A stretch of DNA of 64,000 bases from the NCBI GenBank assembly GCA_016790075.1, contig JAEUPP010000038.1, positions 97,729 to 161,728 on the forward strand, in the 5' to 3' direction. A program made the position numbers and the translations under genes. The stretch is from Rhodanobacteraceae bacterium. GTDB taxonomy: Bacteria > Pseudomonadota > Gammaproteobacteria > Xanthomonadales > Rhodanobacteraceae. Under the pieces are notes generated by a model. That model was given only the letters and a program-made list of their open reading frames with translations, searched no databases and was not told the DNA's origin. Positions 35,928-45,088 of this stretch are shown here, piece after piece. Position 1 is the first letter of the stretch, and each line of letters opens with the position of its first letter.

Positions 35928-36455
35928 TCAGGTTGAGGCGAAACCGGCCCGCCGTCGTGTGATGAGGAAGGCCGCAATCAGGCTTTCGGCGACGCCGAGC
36001 ACGAACACCGTTGCTGCCATGACAGCGCCTTGTAACGGCCGGTTGTAGAAAAACGGCCGCATCGCCTCGAGCTCCTCTAGCTGTGCGCTGATGTTCGCAG
36101 CCGGTGCGCCAGAGCCACGGATCTGCTCGGCGTAGTACGTGATCAGCGCCTCGGGCAGGGTGTCCCCGACCAGGGTATAGAACAGCCAGGTCGCCAGCCC
36201 GAAAACCAGGCCGGCCACGGCGGACACGCCGACACCTACGGCAAGCGCCTGGCCATAACGCAAGCCACGTCCGCGCTCCACCTCATGACGCATCGCAAAA
36301 TAAGTCGCCGTCAGGCACAGCAGCATGCTGGTGTAACCGACGATTTCCCCGATCTTCATCCACTCGGGTTTGGCGCCGAATAGGAAATAGGGGGCGAACA
36401 GCAATACGCTGATGAGTCCGCCACTGGTAAGGCCGTATCGCAGCAAAGCAGGCAT
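35928..36455 (-). CDS. DUF4199 family membrane protein
   Basis: A 175-residue inner-membrane protein with four hydrophobic segments (about 8-28, 36-54, 70-95, 145-167) and the Arg/Glu-containing inner motif FAMRHEVERGRGLRYGQAL characteristic of DUF4199. GGAG lies 7 bases before the ATG at 36455. The family has no assigned function. A membrane LuxR-type regulator lies just upstream on the same strand, and the two may form one transcript. Confidence 0.78.
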   Translation of the reverse strand: MPALLRYGLTSGGLISVLLFAPYFLFGAKPEWMKIGEIVGYTSMLLCLTATYFAMRHEVERGRGLRYGQALAVGVGVSAVAGLVFGLATWLFYTLVGDTLPEALITYYAEQIRGSGAPAANISAQLEELEAMRPFFYNRPLQGAVMAATVFVLGVAESLIAAFLITRRRAGFAST

Positions 36456-36554
36456 GTTCTGGCTCCGGGTTGAGGTGATCCCAGGCTAGTGCTGTGAGGG
36501 TGGCTGCTGCCATCACCTGATCGGGGGATTTTCGGGTGAGCCTTGCTGTCGCGT

Positions 36555-37079
36555 TCAGGCCAGGCCGCGCTCCCGCGCGACCTTGAGCGCTTCGACACGC
36601 CGGCCGACGCCGAGTTTGGCGTAAACATTGGCCAGATGCGTTTTCACCGTGTTTTCCGACAGCGTCAGCTCGCGTGCGATTTGCTTGTTGGTAAGTCCGC
36701 TTACGAGATGACGTAGGACTTGCTGCTCGCGCGGGCTGAGTCCGTCGACCCCGGGTTCGGGAGCGGAGAGCCGGCTATCGGCGCCGGAAAACGGCGCGCA
36801 GGAGAACGGCGTGGTCGCCGAAGGCGCCGTCTCCGCTGCACGCGGTGGCGGCGCGGTGGTGGCATCGTCCTTGCGTCTGGACTCGGCACTGCTTGCCTCG
36901 CGTCGGTATCGGGCAAGCTGCAGACCAGCCGTCATGGCGACTATGGCGATAGCGGCCCCGACGAGTTCGCGGCCCCAGCCCAGATGGATGGGCGCGAGCT
37001 GGATGATCCACAGGCAACACAGCAGCGCGGCAGCAAGCGCACCGTAGGCGAGGGCGGTCAGTACAAGGCGCTGCGGCAT
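36555..37079 (-). CDS. LuxR-type HTH regulator with membrane-spanning N-terminus
   Basis: The 174-residue product starting at 37079 has two TM helices (about 5-26 and 35-55), an Ala/Pro-rich linker, and a C-terminal LuxR helix-turn-helix (LSPREQQVLRHLVSGLTNKQIA, with TLSENTVKTHLANVYAKLGV). It lacks a receiver domain, so it would sense at the membrane and bind DNA from there. The start is uncertain: ATG 37157 is an alternative, and no ribosome-binding site is clear. It lies upstream of the DUF4199 gene, a pairing seen in related bacteria and possibly regulatory. Confidence 0.75.
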   Translation of the reverse strand: MPQRLVLTALAYGALAAALLCCLWIIQLAPIHLGWGRELVGAAIAIVAMTAGLQLARYRREASSAESRRKDDATTAPPPRAAETAPSATTPFSCAPFSGADSRLSAPEPGVDGLSPREQQVLRHLVSGLTNKQIARELTLSENTVKTHLANVYAKLGVGRRVEALKVARERGLA

Positions 37080-37803
37080 ACGGTGCGAATAGTAACTGAG
37101 CAGCCCGGCGCAGTGGCTGGGTTTGCCGGATGCAGAGCCGTTGCCGGCATATGTCATACATTCATTGCTGGTCACGAGGGATAGCGGGCTTGCCGTGTTC
37201 GCCTGTTGGCGTGGCCGGAGCCGCCAAAGCCGAGGACGGACGTGGGATGGCGTAGCGGATATCTGGCGCCGTACCCAGTGGTTTTTCCTCTTGTATCTTT
37301 TGTTGACAATCAGGCCTCGCATCCGGGAGCGTACTGATCTATCCTCAGGGCCAGCAGTCGACCATCTGTCTCACCGATCGGTAAGGCTGCGAGTTGTAGC
37401 CGTTTGCTTCGATTGCATCGTGAACTCTCAGGGGGGTTCTGCATGTTCATAGCACCTTCCGGTCCGCAGCTGGAACCGGAGATGGCCTTTGCATTGCCAT
37501 CTGATTTGTTGGCTCCGGCGGCTTTTGCCGGACTGCATTCCCCGCCCCAGAGTTTTCCCGCAATAGCGGCGCCCGTGCGTCGACCTCGCCAGACAACAAC
37601 ACGATTATCGCACTGGTGGTGGTAGTCCACGTGTGCACAATGGTACTGTCGGACCGTGCCGGGCAACTAAGCGAAGTGGCCATGGCGCTCAGTCGAACAG
37701 CTGAGCGCTGCGGCAGGGTTTGCCTGGCACGTTGACGGTTGATTGCAAGTCTGCAATTGCTTCGAATTTCTCCCGCCACACAACCTAACCTGGGGACATG
37801 AAC
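37080..37803. other. Gap between the LuxR-type gene and the roadblock-like gene
   Basis: 724 bases between divergent genes. It contains a small candidate ORF (37443-37625, listed separately), a perfect 8-bp hairpin (37685-37692 with 37701-37708), and a TTGACA at 37303-37308 without a good -10 partner. Otherwise nothing is recognised. Confidence 0.45.
37443..37625 (+). CDS. Candidate small protein, 60 residues
   Basis: An ATG at 37443 follows AGGGGGG at good spacing, a strong ribosome-binding site in a region with no other gene. The product is rich in Ala and Pro and ends in LSHWWW. No signal peptide or TM segment is seen and it matches nothing I know. It may be a chance frame; only the ribosome-binding site and position support it. 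Confidence 0.25.
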   Translation: MFIAPSGPQLEPEMAFALPSDLLAPAAFAGLHSPPQSFPAIAAPVRRPRQTTTRLSHWWW

Positions 37804-38160
37804 ATGGCAAAGATAAACCTTGATCCACTGCGTAATCTCGACGGATACATCGCCGCGGCCCTGGTGGACGGAGACAGCGGCATGATGCTGGCCGGTGATG
37901 GTACGGCGGTCAACCTGGAAGTCGCCGCGGCGGGCAATACCGAAGTGATCCGCGCCAAGCGCCGCGTCGCCGCCAGCCTCAAGCTCAACGACACCATCGA
38001 GGACATACTGATCAGCCTGGGCAAGCAGTATCACTTGCTCCGTCCGCTGGAGAGCAACCAGAAGCTGTTCCTCTATGTCGTGCTTGATCGTGGCAAGGCC
38101 AATCTGGCGATGGCCCGCCATGAGCTTCGCAGCTTCGAGAAATCGCTGGACTTCTCCTGA
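37804..38160 (+). CDS. Roadblock/LC7-like protein
   Basis: A 118-residue cytoplasmic protein. The pattern DGYIAAALVDGDSGMMLA, the EVIRAKRRVAASL helix, and EDILISLGKQYHLLRPL followed by LYVVLDRGKANLAMARHEL is that of bacterial roadblock (MglB-like) proteins, which dimerise and often act with small GTPases or in polarity. No GTPase gene is near. GGGGA lies 7 bases before the ATG at 37804; the ATG at 37798 is too close to it. An unknown gene and an HDAC-like gene follow on the same strand. Confidence 0.72.
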   Translation: MAKINLDPLRNLDGYIAAALVDGDSGMMLAGDGTAVNLEVAAAGNTEVIRAKRRVAASLKLNDTIEDILISLGKQYHLLRPLESNQKLFLYVVLDRGKANLAMARHELRSFEKSLDFS

Positions 38161-38343
38161 TTCATGCGGTGCGGCGGGCAGCTGGCTCGCCGCACGCCTT
38201 TCCCCCGGATTTTTCGCCCTGCGAAGGGTTCCGGTGCATAGTGATCTTTGCACTATCGACCCACCGAGCAGCATGCCCGCCCGGGCAATGGCTGGCTTCA
38301 GGCCCGCCAGCGGAGGGCTCCTGCGCCTACGCGGTTCGACATC

Positions 38344-39276
38344 ATGGCACACGAGATCGTCAGTGCATTCGGCCGGGCGGGTATGGCCCTGTGCAGAACC
38401 CTGGTCGAAATGCTGGACGAACATTTCAGCCACCACACCGAGCGTCGTGGCTGCGGTTTCACCCAGGCCACCCGCCACCTGGCGACTTTCATCAACACAC
38501 CACGCGACCCGGTTCAGGCCAGCGAGCTGGGATTGTTCGCCAACTGGCCCAAGGCCGACACCGAACAACTCGCCGCACGTCTGCTCGATGCCGGCTGGCC
38601 TTGGGGCTGGAGGGCGCTGGACGAGGCCGACGAACAGATTACGTCGGGTGCCGGGCATGCCGCCCTGCAGCAGGAGCTGCGAACGCTGCGGCCGCGGCTG
38701 AGGAGTATCCGCGCAAGCCTCGAGTTCGAGGAAAGCCGGATTTTTGTCGATCTCATCGCCGATCTGCTGGGGCGATGCCATCGTGCCGCGCCCGAGTTGC
38801 CGCCCATGCCGGAAAAGCCCGCCATCGGCAGCTGTTCACAGGCCGAGGAGTTTTTCCTGGAGATCGCACAGACCCGCATCCGGCGCGGCGGGACGGTCAA
38901 TACTGTCATCGACGGAAACGGACAGCCCTTGTTGCTGGAGAAAGTGGGCATAGGTGAATCCCACTCGGCACTGGTGGTCAATCCGGTGCAGATCAACGAT
39001 GTCTGGATACCGCCCGGTGCGCTCTGCGCCATACGTTATCCCGAGCCATTGCCTGCGCCTGTCCCGACCCGGCATGGTGTTCGTATACCCGTACCGGCGC
39101 TTGCCGAAGTCCGTTTCCTGCGCCTGACGACGCTGGCCGTGACGCCGGAATCGCGACGCCGGGCGTTTCATTACCAGGTGAATTCGCAAGTCCAGGCGAA
39201 CATGCTTTCGCCGCTGACTTGCACCATCGAACAGCTGCGTACGGTTGCGCAACAGCAGCTGGCCTTTTCGCAATGA
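38344..39276 (+). CDS. Unrecognised cytoplasmic protein
   Basis: A 310-residue product with no signal peptide, TM helix or motif I can name. The N-terminal half is helical and has several charged/aromatic clusters (WPWGWRALDEADEQ). The C-terminal half is strand-rich, ending in a helical stretch (CTIEQLRTVAQQQLAFSQ). The ATG at 38344 lacks a clear ribosome-binding site. Its stop overlaps the HDAC-like start by four bases, so the two are translationally coupled, which argues for a shared process with the deacetylase. Confidence 0.6.
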   Translation: MAHEIVSAFGRAGMALCRTLVEMLDEHFSHHTERRGCGFTQATRHLATFINTPRDPVQASELGLFANWPKADTEQLAARLLDAGWPWGWRALDEADEQITSGAGHAALQQELRTLRPRLRSIRASLEFEESRIFVDLIADLLGRCHRAAPELPPMPEKPAIGSCSQAEEFFLEIAQTRIRRGGTVNTVIDGNGQPLLLEKVGIGESHSALVVNPVQINDVWIPPGALCAIRYPEPLPAPVPTRHGVRIPVPALAEVRFLRLTTLAVTPESRRRAFHYQVNSQVQANMLSPLTCTIEQLRTVAQQQLAFSQ

Positions 39277-40169
39277 GTGAAATTGCAGTCTTCTTTGCTC
39301 CGGAGTACTGCCCGCCCAGTCATCCCGCGCTGCAGCGCCTTGGCCTGGCGGCGCAATTGGTCGTCCGCCGCAAGCTGGGGCATCTGCGCGCGCCGCGCCC
39401 GCTGGAGTACGAACGGCTGCGCGGTCTGCATTGTGATCGTTATCTCGAAGCGTTTTTCGCCGGCGACGAACCGCTGGCATCGAGCCAGGGGGTTCCCTGG
39501 TCGGCTGCGTTGCGGGATGCCACCCTGTGCATGCTCGGCGGGCAATTGGAGGGCGCACAACACGCTCTGGATACCGGCATTGCGATGAATCTCGCGCGCG
39601 GTTTTCACCACGCGGTCTACGAACGTGGTTCGGGGTTCTGTGCGTTGAACGGCATTGCACTTGTCGCGCATGCCATGCCAGGCAAACGCATCGCCGTGCT
39701 GGACTGCGACGAGCATGGGGGCAACGGCACGGCTGAATATGCCGCTCGCCTTGAGAATCTGTACGCCCTGTCGATATTCGGTACCCGCTTCGGATGTTAT
39801 AGCGGGCTGCGTTCTTATACGTTTCCTGTGCGGGTGCGGGAGAACGGGTTCGGTCAGTATCTGAACGCGCTGCAGGAGTCGGTCGAGATCATCGCAAAAG
39901 TAAAGCCGGATCTGCTGATCTATCAGGCCGGTGTCGATTGTCATGACGGAGACCCCAAGAGTCAGGTCGGCCTGAGCACACGCGATGTGTTCCAGCGCGA
40001 CCTGTTTGTGTTCAAGGCGGCCCGTGCCCTGGGCATCCCGATCCTCTTCCTGGTCGGTGGGGGCTACCAGCGGGCGTGGCGCGTTGCCCAGCTGAACGCG
40101 AATACGCTGGCAGCTGCGCTGGCAGCAGCCCGGCCTGGCGCGGCGCCTCCGCCGCTGCTTCCCGAATAA
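39273..40169 (+). CDS. Class IV histone-deacetylase-like amidohydrolase
   Basis: Zinc-dependent deacetylase fold, 298 residues, of the HDAC11-like/AcuC-like group. Visible motifs are GFHHA (active-site His pair), DCDEHGGNGT (metal Asp and following His), YQAGVDCHDGD (second metal Asp), and VGGGY (catalytic Tyr). All key residues appear present. In bacteria such proteins may act on acetyl-lysine, polyamines or acetyl-CoA synthetase. The overlap with the unknown gene upstream and proximity to a roadblock-like gene do not reveal the substrate. Confidence 0.88.
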   Translation: MSEIAVFFAPEYCPPSHPALQRLGLAAQLVVRRKLGHLRAPRPLEYERLRGLHCDRYLEAFFAGDEPLASSQGVPWSAALRDATLCMLGGQLEGAQHALDTGIAMNLARGFHHAVYERGSGFCALNGIALVAHAMPGKRIAVLDCDEHGGNGTAEYAARLENLYALSIFGTRFGCYSGLRSYTFPVRVRENGFGQYLNALQESVEIIAKVKPDLLIYQAGVDCHDGDPKSQVGLSTRDVFQRDLFVFKAARALGIPILFLVGGGYQRAWRVAQLNANTLAAALAAARPGAAPPPLLPE

Positions 40170-40296
40170 GTCCCGTCCCGGATCAGCGCGATATATCCGC
40201 TTGCCGCTGTGAGGCTAGTGCGCACCGGCAAAGCCGGCGCTGGGCTCCGATGGCGAGAATCGCGCCAGGTACAGACCGCAATAAGCGGGTAGGCCA

Positions 40297-41166
40297 CTAC
40301 GATGCTGGCCCGATATTGCGGCGTACCCGCACGAGCTGGGCAAGGATGCTGATGGCGATTTCCTGCGGTGTTTCCGCTGCGATCTCCAGGCCGACCGGCG
40401 CCTGTACCCGGGCAAGCACAGCGGCCTGCTCGGGCAGGGCGGACAGGACTTGCCGGATGCGGCGGTGGCTGCCCATCATGCCCAGGAATGCGGGCGGCCG
40501 TTGGCACAGTACACGCAGGCTCGCGATGTCGGCGGCGAAATCCCGGTTCAGCAATACCGCGTATACCGGACGTGGGGTGTCCAGCGCCCGGGTGAGTTGT
40601 ATGTAATCGCCCCGATACACGGCCGCGCCGGCAAAGGCGCCGTCAGTGAAACACTCGGCGCGGGTATCGAATACGGCGATGTCGAAATCGAGATGGCGCG
40701 CGGCTTCGCAGAGCGCGGCACCGCAGTGGCCAGCCCCGACAATGAGCAGGCGCGGATTGGGCAGCAGTGGCAGGTCGCCATAGGCTGCGGCGAGTACGGC
40801 AACCCGTCCCTGCGCGAGTTCTCCGGCCGCATGTTCGGCAGCCATGCGGTCGGTTTCGCCTTCCCAGCGCCGCAGCGCCAGCTGCATGCGGCCGCCGCAG
40901 ACACCAGCAGCCTGGGCGCCACCGCCGAGATCGATGGCCAAGCTTGCGGTGGCCGGGGCCGAGGCGCCCAGCAGCCTCCGCGCCGCATCGATCGTGCGTG
41001 CTTCGGCCAGTCCTCCGCCTATGCTGAACGCTATGTCGCCCGCGGTGATCAGCATGCGCGCACCACGCTTGCGCGGCGTGGCTCCGCTGGTTTCTATGAC
41101 GCTGGCCACGACGACGGGCTCGTGCTGCAGCCGCCGGGCGAGTTGGGCCAACAGGCGCTCATCCAT
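40297..41166 (-). CDS. xdhC: XdhC, xanthine dehydrogenase maturation factor
   Basis: Chaperone that inserts sulfurated molybdopterin into XdhB. The 289-residue product has the XdhC domain at 1-120 with the family SGATPRKRGARML and GGGLAEARTIDAA, then a Rossmann domain (LLIVGAGHCGAALCEAA) at about 145-260. The gene lies 38 bases downstream of xdhB on the same strand, completing the three-gene set. Confidence 0.93.
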   Translation of the reverse strand: MDERLLAQLARRLQHEPVVVASVIETSGATPRKRGARMLITAGDIAFSIGGGLAEARTIDAARRLLGASAPATASLAIDLGGGAQAAGVCGGRMQLALRRWEGETDRMAAEHAAGELAQGRVAVLAAAYGDLPLLPNPRLLIVGAGHCGAALCEAARHLDFDIAVFDTRAECFTDGAFAGAAVYRGDYIQLTRALDTPRPVYAVLLNRDFAADIASLRVLCQRPPAFLGMMGSHRRIRQVLSALPEQAAVLARVQAPVGLEIAAETPQEIAISILAQLVRVRRNIGPAS

Positions 41167-41204
41167 GGGCGCAGTTCATGACCGAGTCGCTGTCGGAGCG
41201 CCGC

Positions 41205-43559
41205 TCAGGTGGCGACATCGAGTGCTTCCGCTACGGCCCGGGGTTCGACGCGGCGCACGCGTTCTATCGCTGTGTAAATCGCTTCGGGTGTCGCCGGCGA
41301 GGCCAGGGTCACGGGGCAGGGTGTAGCCGCGAAGGCGGCTATGGCTTCACGCAGTGCCTCGCGCACGCTGAGCGCCAGCATCAGCGGTGGTTCGCCAACG
41401 CCTTTGCTGTGGAAGATCACGTTTGTGCTCGGTGCACGCGAACGCCGGAACAGCGTGACGTGGAAGTCCTGCGGCACTTCGCCCAGGGTCGGGATCTTGT
41501 AGGTGCTGGGCGCGTCCGTCAGCAGCCGGCCCTGTGCGTTCCAGCGCAGCTCCTCGCAGGTCAGCCAGCCCAGGCCTTGCACGAAGCCGCCTTCGATCTG
41601 CCCGCGGTCGATCAGTTCGGCCAGGGAATCGCCGACGTCGTGCAGCAGGTCGACACGGCGCAGAGTGTGTACACCGGTAAAACCGCACACTTCCACTTCG
41701 GCGACCGCGGCGCCGAACGCGTAGTAGTAGAACGGATGGCCGCGGCCCTGTTTCGGATCCCAGCTAAGGCCGGGGGTGCGATAGTAGCCGGTGGCGGAAA
41801 GGCTGATGCGCGTGTTGTAGGCTGCCTGCACGACCTCGGCAAATTTCAGGCCGCGCGCGGATGCTGCAGGCACCGACGCGTCGCCGTCGGCCCAGATACG
41901 GCCTGCGCCGAAACGTACCGCCTGCGGCGTGCAGCCGAGCAGCTGGGCGGCGACCGGCACCAGGCGTTCGCGCAGCGTCTCGCAGGCCGCTTTTACTGCC
42001 TGGCCGTTGAGGTCCGAGCCGCTGCTGGCAGCGGTCGCCGAGGTATTGGGCACCTTGTCTGTGCTCGTGGGCATGACGCGGATCTGCGCGCTGTCCACGC
42101 CCAGCACGTGGCTGGCGACGGCGAGCATCTTGGTGTGCAGGCCCTGGCCCATCTCGGTGCCGCCGTGATTGAGCTGTATGCTGCCGTCTGTATAAATATG
42201 AACCAGTGCGCCGGCCTGGTTGTATTCGGTCTTGTTGAACGAGATGCCGAATTTGACCGGTGTTATCGCAATGCCGCGCTTGAGCTGCGCATGCGCGGCG
42301 TTGAATTGCGCGATGGCGCGGCGGCGTGCGTCGAATTCGCTGTCGCGCTTGAGCTGCTGCCAGAGTTCCGCCAGGTGATTGTCCACCACGGGCTGGCCGT
42401 AGGGGGTCTGGTTGCGCCTGCCATCGCCGTCATCGCTGTAGAAATTACGCTCGCGTACAAGGTCTGCGGGCAGGTTCAGCTCCGCGGCGATGCGTGCCAT
42501 TACCTCTTCCCCGATCAGCATGCCCTGGGGGCCGCCAAAGCCGCGGAAGGCGGTATTCGAGGCAAGATGTGTCCTGGCGATGCGGCCGATGATTTCGACC
42601 TGTGGGCAGTAGTAGGCATTGTCCACATGTACCATGGCGCGCATCAGCACTGGCGGGGACAGATCGCAGCTCCAGCCGCCGTCGGCGTAGAGTTCCACGC
42701 GCAGGGCCTGCAGCAGGCCGTCGCCGTCGAAGCCGGCTTCGTAGCGCGCATAGAACGGATGGCGCTTGCCGGTCATCTGCATATCGAGCTGGCGCGACAG
42801 CTTGATGCGCACCGGCCGGCCCGTGGTCCAGGCCGCGAGCGCAGCGATGGCGGCGCAAGGATTGGCCTGGGTTTCCTTGCCGCCGAAACCACCGCCCATG
42901 CGCAGGCAGCGGCAGACCACGCGGTTGGATGCGATGCCTAACACACGTGCGACGATGATCTGCGTCTCGGTCGGATGCTGGGTGGAGGACGTGACCTGGA
43001 TCAAGCCATCCGCGTCGAGCTGCACCCAACTGGTCTGCGTTTCCAGGTAGAAGTGATCCTGTCCGCCCAGGCTGACCTCGCCGCAGACGCGATAAGGCGC
43101 GAGTTCCAGCGCGGTTGCTGCATCGCCGCGTGCCACGCGCGCGGGCGGCAGATGGTAGGCCTCGCGCGCGATCGCATCGGCGATAGTCAGGCAGGGCGTC
43201 AGCGGCAGATAGTCCACTTCGACGCAGGCAGCAGCGGCGCGGGCGCTGGCTTCATCGACGGCGACTACCCAGGCTACCGCCTGGCCGTGGAAGCTCACCT
43301 GTTCGGCCGCGATCAGCGGCTCATCGTGCAGGATGGGGCCGGTATCGTTTTCGCCGGGAATATCCGCGGCGGTCAGTACACGTACCACACCCGGCATACG
43401 TGCCGCTGCGCTGACCTCGATACGCCGGATCTGCGCGTGCGCATGCGGCGACTGCACCGGCCACAGGCTCAGCAGGTCCTGCGGCGGATGCTGCTCGTCG
43501 GTATACAGGGCACGGCCGTTGACATGGCCCTCGGCGCTTTCGTGAGTGCGCGCTTTCAT
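41205..43559 (-). CDS. xdhB: Xanthine dehydrogenase, large molybdopterin subunit
   Basis: Catalytic subunit oxidising hypoxanthine and xanthine to urate. The 784-residue product has GGGFGGKETQANP, FRGFGGPQGM, GTEMGQGLHTKM and the C-terminal GVGEPPLMLALSVREAL, which carries the catalytic glutamate. The ATG at 43559 overlaps the xdhA stop by four bases; an upstream in-frame start at 43613 would lie inside xdhA and is rejected. Confidence 0.95.
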   Translation of the reverse strand: MKARTHESAEGHVNGRALYTDEQHPPQDLLSLWPVQSPHAHAQIRRIEVSAAARMPGVVRVLTAADIPGENDTGPILHDEPLIAAEQVSFHGQAVAWVVAVDEASARAAAACVEVDYLPLTPCLTIADAIAREAYHLPPARVARGDAATALELAPYRVCGEVSLGGQDHFYLETQTSWVQLDADGLIQVTSSTQHPTETQIIVARVLGIASNRVVCRCLRMGGGFGGKETQANPCAAIAALAAWTTGRPVRIKLSRQLDMQMTGKRHPFYARYEAGFDGDGLLQALRVELYADGGWSCDLSPPVLMRAMVHVDNAYYCPQVEIIGRIARTHLASNTAFRGFGGPQGMLIGEEVMARIAAELNLPADLVRERNFYSDDGDGRRNQTPYGQPVVDNHLAELWQQLKRDSEFDARRRAIAQFNAAHAQLKRGIAITPVKFGISFNKTEYNQAGALVHIYTDGSIQLNHGGTEMGQGLHTKMLAVASHVLGVDSAQIRVMPTSTDKVPNTSATAASSGSDLNGQAVKAACETLRERLVPVAAQLLGCTPQAVRFGAGRIWADGDASVPAASARGLKFAEVVQAAYNTRISLSATGYYRTPGLSWDPKQGRGHPFYYYAFGAAVAEVEVCGFTGVHTLRRVDLLHDVGDSLAELIDRGQIEGGFVQGLGWLTCEELRWNAQGRLLTDAPSTYKIPTLGEVPQDFHVTLFRRSRAPSTNVIFHSKGVGEPPLMLALSVREALREAIAAFAATPCPVTLASPATPEAIYTAIERVRRVEPRAVAEALDVAT

Positions 43560-44959
43560 GCGGCCGCTCCGGTTAGCTCCGTCGCGACAAACTTCGCAAA
43601 CAGGCTGGCGCATAACGAGCGGCGATAGTGTGCACCGGCCCGATGGTCACTGAGCGGCGTGAATGCCGCCTGCAGCAGGGCTTGCGCGGTTTCCATCGTG
43701 GCGGCATCCAGTGTGCGGCCACGCAGAAAGTCTTCAACGCCGACAGCGCGGCACGGTATCGCCGCAACGCCGCCATAGGCCAGACGTGCCTGCCTGACCT
43801 GGCCGGCGGCGTCGATCTGCACGGCAAACGCCGCTGCGACGATGCTGATATCGTCCGTCTGGCGTTTCGCCACCTTGTAGGCGGCGCTGAGCTGGCGTGT
43901 TGTGCTGGACGGGGGCGGTGGGCGTGGCAAGGTGACAGCGGCAATGAGCTCGTCGTCCGCGCGTGCCGTCTTGCGGTAGCCGAGGAAATAATCGGCGATG
44001 GCGATATCCCTTTCACCGCGTGGTCCGCGCAGATGCACAACTGCATCCAGCGCCAGCAGCACGGGCAACAGATCGCCGATGGGCGAGGCCGTGCCCAGGT
44101 TACCGCCCAGGGTGGCGCGGTTGCGCACCTGGCGTGCGGCGAACCAGGGCAACATCTGATCCAGCGCGGGAAACAACCCGGCCAGCCGTGTTTCGAGCTG
44201 GCTCAATGGCAGTGCTGCGCCGATACGCACGTGGCCCTGGTTCAGTTCGAGCTGCTGCAGTTCCGCGATGCGGTCCAGTGCGATATACGTGGCCGCGCGG
44301 CGGCGGCCATGACTGAGTTCAACGCCGAGATCGGTTGCGCCGGCAATCCAGACCGCGTCCGGGAACTGCTGCTTCAAGGCGATGGCATCGGCCAGCGTGA
44401 GCGGACTGTGGTAGCCGTCCAGCGCGCCTGCGGTCGACGTAACGGGTAGGCGCAAGCGCAAGGCAAAGGCGTCATCGGCAACCGGCTGTCGCGCCAACGC
44501 CGCTGCCGCGTCGCGGATAGGCCGATAGCCGGTGCAGCGGCACAAGTTGCCTTCGATGGCCGTTGTGCCGAGTTCGCCGGCGTAGTAGCCCGCGAACAGG
44601 CTCATTACGAATCCCGGCGTGCAATAGCCGCATTGCGAGCCTGCATGATCGACCAGCGCCTGTTGCACCGGATGCAAAGGGGCGCCCGGCTGCTGCAGCG
44701 CCTCGACCGTAAGCACTTCGCGGCCCGGCAGGGAGCCCAGCGGCAGCAGGCAACTGTTGACGGCGGTGAAGCGCGTGTTGCCATCACTTTCCGTCTGCAG
44801 CAGGGCGACCGTACACGCGCCGCAGTCGCCGTCGGCGCAGCCTTCCTTGGTTCCGGTCAGGCGCCGGCGCTTGAGCCAGCGCAGCAGGGATTCGGTAGGG
44901 TCGCAATCGGCCATATCGACCGGCTGATGGTTGAGCTGAAACTGGCAGGGCGTCGTCAT
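43556..44959 (-). CDS. xdhA: Xanthine dehydrogenase, small subunit (2Fe-2S and FAD)
   Basis: Electron-transfer subunit. The 467-residue product has a plant-type 2Fe-2S ferredoxin domain ([12 protein letters not shown] at about 40-55), the second cluster ([11 protein letters not shown] and [11 protein letters not shown]), an FAD domain at about 190-370 ([24 protein letters not shown]) and the CO-dehydrogenase-flavoprotein C-terminal domain. ATG at 44959; a TTG at 44965 is possible. First gene of xdhABC, divergent from adenine deaminase across 129 bases. Confidence 0.94.
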   Translation of the reverse strand: MTTPCQFQLNHQPVDMADCDPTESLLRWLKRRRLTGTKEGCADGDCGACTVALLQTESDGNTRFTAVNSCLLPLGSLPGREVLTVEALQQPGAPLHPVQQALVDHAGSQCGYCTPGFVMSLFAGYYAGELGTTAIEGNLCRCTGYRPIRDAAAALARQPVADDAFALRLRLPVTSTAGALDGYHSPLTLADAIALKQQFPDAVWIAGATDLGVELSHGRRRAATYIALDRIAELQQLELNQGHVRIGAALPLSQLETRLAGLFPALDQMLPWFAARQVRNRATLGGNLGTASPIGDLLPVLLALDAVVHLRGPRGERDIAIADYFLGYRKTARADDELIAAVTLPRPPPPSSTTRQLSAAYKVAKRQTDDISIVAAAFAVQIDAAGQVRQARLAYGGVAAIPCRAVGVEDFLRGRTLDAATMETAQALLQAAFTPLSDHRAGAHYRRSLCASLFAKFVATELTGAAA

Positions 44960-45088
44960 CGGCAAAGAGTAGCGCGGCGCGCAGGGCTTGGCACGGCATG
45001 CCCGTCAACGCGGAATCACCTTTGCGCAACTGCGCCGATGGTGCAGACTGCGCCGCCACGCGTATGCGATAGCCGCACCGGAGCCGCC

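Noticed and set aside
37303-37331. TTGACA as a -35 promoter box
   Set aside because: No -10 box at 16-18 bases downstream; one hexamer alone is not evidence.
41178-42941. 587-residue plus-strand frame opposite xdhB
   Set aside because: xdhB is strongly supported on the other strand; the frame has no motif, signal or ribosome-binding site.
44633-45088. Extended N-terminus for adenine deaminase
   Set aside because: The extension overlaps xdhA on the opposite strand and does not match the family; GTG at 45089 with GGAG fits better.
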